Assembly: GCA_036417435.1 (NCBI GenBank)
Contig: CM070911.1
Location: forward strand, 7,378,001 to 7,442,000
Direction of reading: 5' to 3'
Source of the DNA: Inia geoffrensis
Lineage: Eukaryota; Chordata; Mammalia; Artiodactyla; Iniidae
Length of the DNA stretch: 64,000 bases
Position 1 is the stretch's first letter; every line of letters starts with the position of its first letter. This document shows positions 52,898 through 62,829 of this stretch, in pieces. The translations under genes and the position numbers were made by a program. The notes beneath the pieces were generated by a model. The model did not search any database, was not told the origin of the DNA, and saw only the letters and a list, made by a program, of their open reading frames with translations.

Positions 52898-52950
52898 GCC
52901 GTCACCCCCGCTCCCCCGGCCTTCCATCCGCCCGGACGCGCCCCTCTCAC

Positions 52951-53189
52951 CTTAGAGCGCACGGGCGCCGCGGGCAGACCCCATGGAGACCAGACGCCGC
53001 CGCCGCCGAGCGCACAGGGCCGCCGGCCGCCCCGCCGCTGTCCCCGCCGCCCCCGTCAGCCGCCCGCCCGGCAGCCCGCCACCTCACTCCCTCCCGCGGA
53101 GAACCGCCGGCCCGAGGTGGCGCCGGAGCGCTGGCAGAGGGACGGCGGCGGCGGCGGCGGAGGCTGAGGGAGACTGAGGGGACTGACAA
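52951..53189 (-). other. ODC1: ODC1 exon 1 (5' UTR)
   Basis: The TATA box lies about 30 bases upstream and the start is placed near 53,187-53,190, in GTCAGTCCCC context. The exon is very G/C-rich with a GCC/GGC repeat (about 53,144-53,162) that favours stable leader structure. The donor is TAAG/GTGAGAG at 52,950. It contains a 10-codon upstream ORF. The 5' edge is an estimate. Confidence 0.8.
52952..52984 (-). other. Upstream ORF of 10 codons in the ODC1 leader
   Basis: ATG at 52,984-52,982, reading MGSARGARAL, then TAA at 52,954-52,952. The stop ends one base before the splice donor. A short uORF in this place is established for mammalian ODC leaders and dampens translation of the main ORF. 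Its initiation context (CTCCATGG) has C at -3 and G at +4, so it is probably moderate and leaky. Confidence 0.75.
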
Positions 53190-53214
53190 AGCCCGACTCG
53201 CCGCAGCTCCGCTA

Positions 53215-53220
53215 CTTATA
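53215..53220 (-). promoter_or_regulatory. ODC1: ODC1 TATA box
   Basis: TATAAG on the minus strand, in CCTATAAGTAGCGG. It is followed by the exon 1 start about 30 bases downstream. Mammalian ODC1 is known to have a TATA box inside a CpG island. Confidence 0.85.
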
Positions 53221-53470
53221 GGGCCGCGCGTGTCGTCATGGAAACGCACCAGCTCAAACCAGCCGCGATCGGTTCCGTCCGGGCGTCCTCCCAGGGAGGG
53301 GGCGGGGCGCGGCGGCGGCCAACCCGGAGCCGGGCGGAGGGGCGGGGGGCGCGGGCGGTTCGACGTCAGCGCATCCGAGCGCCCCCCGCCCCTCCCGGGC
53401 CAGCTGCAGGCCTGCGCAGGCGCACACGCCGCGGGCCCTGGGCTCCAATAGCGCACCTTCAGGCGCCTGC
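53221..53470 (-). promoter_or_regulatory. ODC1: ODC1 proximal promoter (GC boxes, CRE-like sites, CCAAT)
   Basis: Upstream of the TATA box are a TGACG half-site (53,234-53,238), a GGGGGCGGGGC Sp1-type GC box (about 53,298-53,308), further GC boxes near 53,340-53,350, a TGACGTCG CRE-like site (53,361-53,368, minus) and a CCAAT on the plus strand (53,445-53,449). GC boxes and cAMP-responsive elements are known for ODC promoters. Binding is inferred from motif identity only. Confidence 0.7.
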
Positions 53471-53479
53471 GCCTGGCGC

Positions 53480-56089
53480 TCCGCCTGGGGCCAAGAGGCG
53501 CAGCCGAAGAATTGCGAAACCAGCCTCTGACCGCCGCCAAATTTCAGCTCCTGCGCCAAGCAGCACTGTTCTTCCACCTGGCATTAAATGCCTCGTGCCC
53601 TCGGGCGGAGAAAGGAAATCGCGGGCGCGAGCGGGCCACGTGGACCCCACCTGGCACACTCTGGCTCCTTCTGCCCGGCGTCTCCATTCCTATGGGAGGG
53701 ACCTGGAAGCGATTCTGGCGCAGTTCCACCCCACGAAGAAGGGGGCAGAGACGCAGAAGGGAGAAATGTCACCCGGCAAGCTAGCGGCACAGCTGGGGGC
53801 AGCTCCCGAGCCACTGCGCCTGTAAACCGTGTCTAACATATCCAGGTGTCTTCCAACTAGATGGCAGACAGCAGTGGACAAGCGAAGATACCCGTTACGC
53901 TTACTAAGCCAAAGACTCGTCTCAGGGCATTAGGGGAAGGGGTAGGAAGTAACAGGTCTGCAAGACACCGAGCGCGATCCGCTGCCCTTAGTTGTATTGG
54001 GTGGCACTCATCAATGAGTTCTTTAAGGGCAGCTGCGATTGGCACCCTTTGGGAGAGTTGAGTCCCAACACACCACCAGTGTCTAGTCAAGAAATACATA
54101 TGGCAAAAACTGTGTCATCAATTGGGAGTCCTCAGGAGTGCAGCCAAGGCTCTGATGGAGAACTGGCCTTTCCAGTGTGCAGGCCACCACCCCCCCCCGC
54201 GACCATTGCCGGCCCCAGGGAGGGATTTGGGGCAATTTTTGCCCCTTGCATTTTTACCGTTCCTTCCCTTGTAGACAAAATCCAACAGGTGATTATGTCC
54301 CAACCTAGGGTGTGACCGACCTGAGGGCTGCGGGTGGGAGTAAAAAAGTTTGAAACTAGCCCCAGGCAGGGACCCTGGAAGAGCTCAAGACTGTAGCCCA
54401 CCTTGGCCCCAACTTGCTGTGTGATCTTGGGTACGGTACCTCCCTTCTCTGGGCCTCAGAAGAAGGCTGGACTAGAAGACCCAAGGATATTTACAGCTAC
54501 AAAAACCTTCTTTGTGAGGAATGGGTACTTGTTTGGTGAATGCAGGAATGAATGAGTATCTGACTCTCCCTGGACCATGCATGGCTTCCACAGAATCAAG
54601 AAGAGGGAAGACAGCAGTAAATAGTAACGAGTCTTCGTATGTGAAGGGATATGACAGGCAGAGCTCCCTTTTCTCTTGGCCACCCTGATTAACCTTATTT
54701 TTACATAGTCCTTGAGTAACCACTGGGTACCAGTGAGAGAGAGGGAGAGGGGAGTTATCCCCATCCCAGCAATTTTAATTCCTAGGAGGGAATGAGATTA
54801 ATAATGAAATTAACAACCCCATCAGAGACCATTACAATCCCAGGCACTAAGTGGGACAGCTTTGATTCCATGGTGAACACTGGTATTTATCCCCCCTCTG
54901 AGAAGAAACATTTTGTTCCAGTGACACGCAGATTTTTCCTCAAACTCCGGAAGTCTCCCATGTCCAGAGCCGGGGCCAAGAGGGGAGCATTGTCTGCACT
55001 GCCCAGCTCTCCGAGGCACATCAATCAACCAGTCCTTGCGTGGCAAACACTGTCCCCACTATTCGGCTTCCTCCCAGCAGAGGGAACCGGATGTCTCAGC
55101 GTGTGGGATCCTAGTAGGAGCCCGGTGTGGAGGGAAGGATAGCCAGCCCCCTCCACGTCCCACCGGCAGCTTGCCTTGTGTGACCTTGACCATCTCCTTG
55201 ACCCACTGTGAGCCTCTCTCCAGCCATCAAGGGAAGAGTTCGGGCCTGATCTAGAGTCCCTTTCAGCTCAGTTCTGTGACCGTATTTTAGAATTAGAAGT
55301 GTTAGCTGGAACCGAGAGGCAAGTTCTTGATTCAGGAAGCCAGGTGATCTGTCCCTCTGCTGCTCACATGTGCTACTCACATGTGGTCACCTCCACACAC
55401 TGCCTCTCCTGCTAGCCCACCCCGAACTGCCCATGTGCTGCACTTTCCCCTGGGGAGGCCTGGCCTTGCCCAGATGACCCATCTTGACCCAGATGGGGAA
55501 ACAGAAGCAAGGGAAGGAGGAAGTGCGGTTTCCCTGAGCACTGGCCCTCCTGGCTGCAGACAGACTCTTAGAGTTTGGCCTTGGGTCTGGGAGCCAGCAG
55601 GCCTTAGTCATTAAATCCAGTTACCAAATCTGGATCTGAAAAGATAAACCTCCAGTGACTAAACCTGGCTTTGTTCAGACGCATGGCATTCATGCCTTTC
55701 TGTATATTTTCAGTAGAGTTTATCTTCTCCCTTTTTCTTTTTTCCTCAGAGAAAAGCAGCAGATCCTTGAAAACTAGGTGAAGTCCAACACCTAGAAGTT
55801 ACCCATACATGGAGATGCGGTTTTTGTGTTTGGTGCAGAAGGCAGTAACTTAGGGAAGTGAACGAAAACATCTAAAACCACGTTGGACATGCCCATAAGT
55901 TCTGTACCCTTAGTCATCCCACCTAAGTTCTGGGACCACCTCTAATTTTTTTTAGCTACCCTCAGCACCTAGCTCATCCCTGGGTATCACTTCTGCTCTC
56001 TGGATCTCAAGCTCTTTCTGTAAAATGCACTCTGGCTGGACTGGACTGAATGAAAACTCAGCCTCTTGCACTCTGGTGTTCTAAGAATC
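53480..56089. other. Intergenic DNA upstream of ODC1
   Basis: G/C-rich to about 53,850, then mixed. MIR-like pieces occur on the minus strand at about 54,410-54,490 (TGTGATCTTGGGTACGGTAC) and 55,180-55,275. No gene is recognised. Confidence 0.4.
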
Positions 56090-56102
56090 TCTGACTTCTT
56101 TT

Positions 56103-56314
56103 TTTTCTTTTTCTTTTTTTTTGCGGTATGCGGGTCTCTCACTGTTGTGGCCTCTCCCGTTGCGGAGCACAGGCTCCGGACGCGCAGGCTCAGCGGCCAT
56201 GGCTCATGGGCCCAGCCGCTCCACGGCATGTGGGATCTTCCCAGACCGGGGCACGAACCCGTGTCCCCTGCATCGGCAGGGAGACTCTCAACCACTGCGC
56301 CACCAGGGAAGCCC
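56103..56314 (-). mobile_element. CHR-2-like SINE with 12-13-bp target duplication
   Basis: TTTC/T-rich tail then GCGGTATGCGGGTCTC ... CCACCAGGGAAGCCC. The direct repeat TCTGACTTCTTTT lies at about 56,090-56,102 and 56,315-56,327. Confidence 0.92.
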
Positions 56315-56329
56315 TCTGACTTCTTTTAC

Positions 56330-57435
56330 AAAGAGCTCTGTATGAATCTGCAAATAACATTTTTTGAACCAAAAGGGAGGACATGTCTGGCGCAGAAGGT
56401 ATCTTTTCTTAACTTACTTACCCGAAAGGGCTTATAAAGGTATATGATGATTACAAATTTAAGGAGTCACCTTTACTGAGAAGAAGTAACATAAAAGACA
56501 ATGGTCAGCAAGAATTTATGTATCCACGTCCTCAGTAATGGAAGAGTCAACATTCCAGTAAAAATTGAGAACTTTCTGGAAAATGGGTTTGTGTTCTGTC
56601 CACACGTTGTGGTCATATATATTCTGCACCAAATTTCTTCCCAGAAGTGTAGTAAGAGTTGACTCTGGAGTGAGGCTCATGACATCCAGCCACAGGAGGA
56701 CTTTGGGGGGTTAGGACCTGTCCTGCAAGGATGCCACAACTCAGGGAAATAGGAATTAGTCACGGGACACTGCTAGTCACATGTGGATGCTGGACCAAAA
56801 ATAATGTTTGGAAGCTCAGTTACTCACTAATACTCCAGGCTTGCCCTTAAATTGTTTTAGGTGTTTCCCAAAATCCAATCCACCCTATGAGGCAGAAAGT
56901 GTACCATCTTTGCCAATATCCAAGTGATGTGCCCTGAGCACAGGGAACTTCCGTGGAGGCCCTCCTTGCTCTGAGCAACACAGGTGTCATCACAGAAGTA
57001 GAGCATCTCCAAAAGTACCTGTTGGAAGAGCCAAAGACACCAGTGTCGGTGGAAGTCCCGGGACGTTTGTATTATGAAGTGCTGTTGCATCACCGCCCCA
57101 CCCGCCTCCGCCCTGGTGTGGCTGCTCCCTGGGAGTTGTTGGGGCAAAGGCCATCTGGCAGGAAGTGAGCCAGGCCTCTGGGAGCCCAGCAAGGCCCTGC
57201 GGCACGTCAATGGCCACACGGTACATTGCAGAGAAGAGTTGGCCTCTGTCCAGAGGTTGAGAAGCAGTAGCTCACTTGCCTGGCGCATTGATTTTAGCGA
57301 CGCTTTGCTTCCCGCAGCCTGCCTTTTCGGTGGACTGAAGACAGAGTCCCAGGAAGTGTGTGCCCAAGCCAGCTTCAGACATGCCACCTTCCTAACATGT
57401 GGGCTGACCGCAGGACAGAAGGTTTCAGATCTGAC
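56330..57435. other. Intergenic stretch, nothing recognised
   Basis: Unique DNA without a recognisable repeat or exon. Open frames on the minus strand (56,857-57,492) show no family resemblance. Confidence 0.35.
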
Positions 57436-57439
57436 CACT

Positions 57440-57760
57440 TGTTTATTTAAAGCCCTTCGCTGGTGGCCCTTGGTCCACAGGGTGAAGTCCAAATGCCTTA
57501 GCCTAGCACCCAGGAGCCTCCGAGGTCTGCCCTGCTCACCTTCCCAGCCTCATCCATCTCCTGCCACTCTAGCCACCTGAAACCACTGTGCTCTGCAGGC
57601 CCTGCATGTCTGACATCACAGCATGGATCACACTGTATGGGCACCTTGGGCCTCCCCTACTCCCACTCCCTTTGAAGTTAGGACCATGATTTACTGGTCT
57701 TCATAAGTGTCTAGCCCAGTGCCTGGTACACAGAAGTCGCTCAATCTTGTTAAGTTGAAA
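57440..57760 (+). repeat. L2 LINE 3' fragment
   Basis: AAAGCCCTTCGCTGGTGGCC, GTGAAGTCCAAATGCCTTAG, TCTGCCCTGCTCACC, CTCCTGCCACTCTAGCCACC and TAGCCCAGTGCCTGGTACAC follow L2 order on the plus strand. Confidence 0.7.
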
Positions 57761-59976
57761 CTAGGGCTGTCCTGAGAAATCTGTGATTTGTATTTGCTAC
57801 ATGACTGATTAACCTGTGGGAATTTCTCCCCATGTGCTATCTAAAATTTGGGGGATAAGAGATTCGGAATATTTTCCTTTGGTCGTTTATTCATTCATTC
57901 GTTCAGTACATGTTTATATTGAGTGTCTGCTACATGCAAGGACCCCCCCCTTTGGATGCGGCTGGGGGCTGGGTTCTTGGGGACCAGTGAGGAGCTGACG
58001 GGGACCCAGTGAAACCTGACCTTCTCCCCAGCGCTAAAAGAAAACTGTCTCTTAAACTCCTGGTGACTACATCTGACCCAACATGCTGCAGCACCTCTGC
58101 TAGGTTTTGCCACTGCCCCATTTTTGCCGGGGGCCCACCCTAGTGGGGCCCCGCCTCTGGGAATCCCCAGAGCCTGCACGACTTCTCTCCTTGGCATGTG
58201 GAGGGCCCTTGCACAACCCAGACCTTCTGGAACGTGCGTGCTCTTCCCAGGAGTGGTGTTAGCATCACTTTCCTGCCAAGTCAGAGCTGAGATCCAAATG
58301 GCCTGCGGCATCATGCCGGACTGAGCCGCGGGGGCCCCTGGACACAAGGCAGCCATGGGTCTGGGCTCCCGAGGACAGTCTGCAGGAGCATCTGAAGGGG
58401 ATGCTCGTTGCTTCCCTTCGCACAGCCTGTGAGCCCTTGTCCTAGGCTAGGGCTGCTCCAGCCACCAGGGAGAAGGCGAGTGAAGGAGGCCCCTGCTCTC
58501 AAGGAGCTCACTCCGGAGGGGACGCTGAGCCCGGGCTTGCGCTCCGGTGTCCTGGTCCCTGGGACGGTGGTCACGCGGTACCACCATGGGGCCCGAGGGC
58601 AAAGGTGTGAGCTCTGCTCTGAGTGTTCGGAGGAGCTGGAGGAGAGCTCTGGGCTTGCAAAGGCTTGTCTGGGGCTGGGCTGAGTCAGCGAGGGGCCCGG
58701 GGCACGCAGGGCAAGAACAAAACCCGGGCACACACAGAGGCAGCCCTCCACAGGCCCAGCCTCATTTGGCGAGAGGACTGAGGTCTGTGGGTGGGGTCGT
58801 TCTGGGGGCAGCATCCTATCCCTGGGGTCTTTTCCTTCATTGAGCAGACGACTCAGCTCTGGCCTCAACCTGCATTTCCCACCAGTCCCACCAAATCCTC
58901 ACTGACAACAGGACCTGGTGATCTTATAAGGCGGCGAGGCCACCACACACAGGTACAAAACCTTCCCCTTTGGCAGGTCGTGCCCTGTATCGCTCAGACC
59001 AGAGCAGGCAAGGCAGTTCAGCAAAGGGAATTTAACTAGGACGGGAACTAGCCACCGAGATAACAGAATATCTAACTGCTGCAGGAAGCACCACCACCCG
59101 TAGGGCTGGGCGTAAACGGGAGCGAGGCCCACCTGCAGAGGACCCGGGGGCTGTCCAGTGGGGGCCGGAACCACAGGGAGAGGTGCCGGCCAGATGGGCT
59201 GGAACCGAGGGGAAGCGGCCACTGCTGTGGACGCTGCCCGAAGCAGAGAGGTGGGAGGGGAAAGGTCCACTTCTACCTTCCTCAGCCTCCTGCCAGGGCC
59301 TCCCACTTGGAACCTATTGGCCAGGGAGCTGGCAAGCGTGATTTCCAGGGGTCAGCGGCCGTCTCCACTCCTCCCAAGAGACAGAGCAGGGCCTGGTGGG
59401 GTGGGGAACGGACCTGAGATCCAACAAGCCAGCGACGGGCACAGCTCCCTTTCCAAAGGCTCGTCAGCCTCTTCCTGCCCGCTCAGAGGACACTTCCCAA
59501 GGAGAGTCCGGTAAGCACACTGTTACGTTACACGCTGGTTCAAGCAACAGGGGAAATTAATCATCTCCTATGACAAGAAGTCTCAAGGAAGGGAGGCTCC
59601 AGTATCATCCACTCAGAACCTCAAGAACAACACCAGAGACCCAGGCCTTTCCATTTTGGTTATTTCCAGGCCCAGAAGGTGAGCCCAACTCCCCTTGTGG
59701 TTCCAAGATGGCCCCAGTTGTGGGCATCAGGTACAGTAAGACAAAGGAAAGGGCATCTCTTCCTCTATGTCTCTCTGTATCTAAGAGATGATTCTCCTCA
59801 GCAGACTTCCTTTCCTGTCTCATTGGGTGGAACATACCGCATCCTCTTGCCTTCTTTATACCTGGAAGGGAGAGTAGGGCCTCTGTTGTTGACATAAGCT
59901 GATTACGATTCACTCCCCAGCACTGGGTGTGGGCTTGGGCCTCCCATGAAGAGCATGGCTCCCTGGAAGATGCTGT
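57761..59976. other. Intergenic stretch, no gene seen
   Basis: A short old-repeat trace (TTCATTCATTCGTTCAGTAC, 57,890-57,935) and otherwise unique DNA. No exon is recognised. Confidence 0.35.
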
Positions 59977-59977
59977 C

Positions 59978-60456
59978 TGTTAGGGCTTAAATTGTGCCCC
60001 CGGCCGCCCCGCAAATTCATGCATTAAAATCCTAAGCCCCAGCACCTCAGAATGGGATCTTATGTGGAGGTAGGGTTTTTGCAGACGTAATCAAGTTAGA
60101 GGAGATCATTTGGATGGACCCTAATCCAACATGTCTGGTGTCCTTGTAAAAAGGGGAAATTTAGACACAGAGACAGACAAGCACAGGCGGAGACACAGGG
60201 AGAAGTCCAGGAGAAGAAAAAGACAGAGATCGAGGTGATGCTTTTACATGCCAGGAAACACCAAAGATTGCCAGGAAGCGCCTGGAAGCTGGGGGAGAGG
60301 CCTGGAAGAGATTCTCCCTCACAGCCCTCAGAAGGAATGAACTCTGCTGACAGATCTTGGACTTCCAGCCTCCAGAGCTGTGCGAGAACACATTTCTGTT
60401 GTCTAAGCCCCCGAGTCTGTGCTACTTTGTTACATCAGCCCTAACAAACAAATCCA
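59978..60456 (+). mobile_element. Solo LTR of MaLR (MLT1-like) type, plus strand
   Basis: Begins TGTTAGGGCTTAAATTGTG and ends ACAAATCCA, giving TG...CA ends. Blocks such as ACCTCAGAATGGGATCTTAT, TGGTGTCCTTGTAAAAAGG, GATTGCCAGGAAG and CCTCCAGAGCTGTG are in MaLR LTR order. Five bases on each side are nearly identical (CTGTC, 59,973-59,977; CTATC, 60,457-60,461), a decayed target duplication. No internal genes. Confidence 0.78.
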
Positions 60457-60578
60457 CTATCTGTCAAAACGAGGGTTCCACTGCCAGAAGAAAGCAGGGG
60501 ACAAGAGTGTAGGATAAGCCACCTGGGGAGAACCTCAGATTTCTCCAGGGCTCCCGAGCTTGCTGTGAAGAATAGAGA

Positions 60579-60580
<2 letters not shown>

Positions 60581-60611
<31 letters not shown>
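60581..60611. repeat. (GT)n microsatellite
   Basis: About 15 GT units, 125 bases right of the solo LTR. Confidence 0.93.
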
Positions 60612-60614
<3 letters not shown>

Positions 60615-61475
60615 GGGCTCATCGTCAAAGCTCAAGATGAGTTAACATAAATCTTACAAGGCTGAGATCCCCAGAGCTCAGCACCCCCTGGGGTGTTGGG
60701 TTTCAAGACAGTCCAAACAGAAATTCCTGTCTTCCCTTGCTTCTTTTTGAACATTGAGGGAGGGTCCAGTGCCTCAGGAAACTGTCTCCATCACTCTGTC
60801 TCCGGCAAGGGAAACCCCTGGGACCTGCTTGCTCCTCTCCCTGGAAGAACCTCCTCTCCCTTCCTTGGCAGACTGCCCCACCTGTGTTCCTATGATGGCC
60901 TTGCCCTGCTGGCGCACTACCCTGACAACCGTGCTTCCCACAGCCCTCCTGCCCTCCTGACAAAATCCCTGGTCTCCATTCTGCCCTCTTTTCTCATGCC
61001 AGAGCTCGGGAGGGCAGAGGAGCAAAGAAGACACTGCCTTCCTGGAGGGAGGGAAACGGTGGGTATTGGGATGAGACAAAAGTGTTCAAAAAGTATTCAG
61101 TGAATCCGTTAGAGAGGGGCTACTTTAAAAAATGTCAGGGTCTGGAATTTCGGAGTCTAAATAAACGTTTTCACCAACAGTCCAGGGAGGCAGTTACTGC
61201 CTGGTGATTGGTAAATGCCTTCAAAGCTCAGCAGATACCATATACATCAAAGGTCTCCTCTTACCTGCTGTTTCTCCCAGAGCCCCACACCAAAATGCTT
61301 TCTGGGTTGGGACCGCCTGACAGATCTGTGATAGACCAGGGACTGGAGGAGGCTGCAAGTCCCAGGAAGGGGCCAGCTGAGCCCTGACGGAGCTAGAAGA
61401 TTCAGGAGCAGCTGGGCAAGAAACAAGAGGAGAGAGGTGAATCGGAGCTTGCAAAGACAGCTGCCAACCCCATCG
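60612..61475. other. Intergenic stretch, nothing recognised
   Basis: Unique DNA; no repeat or exon is recognised. The frame at 60,693-61,103 has no recognisable domain. Confidence 0.35.
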
Positions 61476-61479
61476 AGAA

Positions 61480-61930
61480 GCGACGTGGAATCTGGGCAGG
61501 CCTGTGACTTGTTTAAACCTAGAGAATGTGACAAAGGCGATGCGGCTTCTGCCTTGCTAACTGGGATGCTCAGCTGTGGAACCGTCACCTCGTAAGAGCG
61601 AGGCTACCCTGAGGCTACCAGGAGGGGAGAAACTGCAGGCCACGCGAAGAGCCTATGTGCAGGAGCTCTGCTCCCAGTGCGCGGAGCTGCCAGCTGATAG
61701 TCGGCACCAACTGAGGCATGTGAGCTAGGACACCAACAGATAACACCCAGCCCCAAGCCGGGGAGTCTCTCGGCCACCAAATCCTCCCAGCTGAGGCCCG
61801 AAATGTCACAGAGCAGAGGTAAACCCGGCACCACCGTCTCTGACACACACAATCTGTGCACATAATAGATAGGTGTTTTACCCACTAAAGTTTGGGGTGT
61901 TTGTTATGCAGCCACGTAAAACTGAAAGAA
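61480..61930 (+). repeat. Decayed MLT1-like LTR
   Basis: TGTGACTTGTTTAAACC, AGAATGTGACAAAGGCGA and the end block TTTGGGGTGTTTGTTATGCA resemble an MLT1-type LTR on the plus strand. The ends are not sharp. Confidence 0.5.
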
Positions 61931-62049
61931 GCATCTGTGACATTCTCACCAAAACATGTGTAGCCAGGCCTTCACACCCCAGCCACAACTGGTCTCCGGA
62001 AGAGCCCAGCGTTTGGGTTAAATATGTCCCAGTAGAGTAGTCAAGAGAG

Positions 62050-62215
62050 CAGGCTCTGGGGACAGAGGGCCTGGTTCTGAACCCCAGCCCTCCCTGGCAA
62101 GTTAATTCATTTCCCTGAGTCTCAGTTGCCTCATCTCTAAAAGGGGAAAATAAAGAAGCCACCTCATAAAGTTGCCATGGGGATTAAATGAGATAATTTA
62201 TACACAGCACCAATG
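62050..62215 (-). repeat. MIR remnant, minus strand
   Basis: GGGCCTGGTTCTGAACCCCA, CTGAGTCTCAGTTGCCTCAT, CTCTAAAAGGGGAAAATAA and GGGATTAAATGAGATAAT are in reverse MIR order. Confidence 0.75.
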
Positions 62216-62363
62216 TTGTACCTACTGGACTTGACCCGGAAACAGAAAAGCTTTCATACCCCCTCCTTGGTACAAGATTGTCTCCTGCAGTAACTTATGT
62301 AAAAAACCAGCAGTAATCATTATTTTCTTGATTTGTTCTTTGGGTTTAAAAGAAGAGACTTCA

Positions 62364-62581
62364 GTGCTTCCCTGGTGGCACAGTGGTTGAGAGTCCACCT
62401 GCCGATGCAGGGGACACGGGTTTGTGCCCCGGTCGGGGAAGATCCCACATGCCACGGAGCAGCTGGGCCCGTGAGCCATGGTCGCTGAGCCTGTGTGTCC
62501 GGAGCCTGTGCTCCGCAACGGGAGAGGCCACAACAGTGAGAGGCCCGCGTACCACAAAAAAAAAAAAAAAAAAAAAAAAGA
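62364..62581 (+). mobile_element. CHR-2-like SINE, plus strand, with 13-bp target duplication
   Basis: The only plus-oriented CHR-2-like copy: TGCTTCCCTGGTGGCACAGT ... GAGGCCCGCGTACCAC followed by about 25 A. The direct repeat AGAAGAGACTTCA lies at 62,351-62,363 and 62,582-62,594. Confidence 0.94.
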
Positions 62582-62715
62582 AGAAGAGACTTCATTTCTA
62601 AAGACATTATTCAAATTAAGTTAAACATTTCATGTACAAAATAAAATTTGTACCTACTAAACGAAAAGATGATGTCTTGCAGTTAGCACTTTTGCTGTTT
62701 AAATTTAACACCATG

Positions 62716-62829
62716 AGAGTTCCCTGGCGGTCCAGTGGTTAGGACTCTGTGCTTTCACTGCAAGGGCCCAGGTTCATTCCCTGGTCGGGGAAGTAAGATC
62801 CTGAAAGCCGCAAGGTGTGGCAAAAAAAT
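62716..62829 (+). mobile_element. CHR-1-like SINE, plus strand
   Basis: AGAGTTCCCTGGCGGTCCAG, AGGTTCATTCCCTGGTCGGG and CCTGAAAGCCGCAAGGTGTG with a short A tail. The tRNA-like B box carries a C-to-T change (TTCATTCC). Confidence 0.87.

Larger units (their letters stand above)
50336..52950 (-). other. ODC1 intron 1
   Basis: About 2.6 kb between the two leader exons. It holds one SINE, the two E-boxes and a run of about 22 A (52,440-52,461; a T-tract in the transcript). The rest is unique. Confidence 0.75.
52690..53480. promoter_or_regulatory. CpG island at the ODC1 promoter
   Basis: Dense CpG and G+C spanning intron 1 start, exon 1 and promoter, with a sharp fall on both sides. This is typical of a broadly expressed gene. 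Confidence 0.8.

Noticed and set aside
53238..53825. 195-codon plus-strand open frame upstream of ODC1
   Set aside because: Low-complexity R/A/P/G-rich translation typical of a CpG island. No domain, no splice support and no polyadenylation signal nearby.
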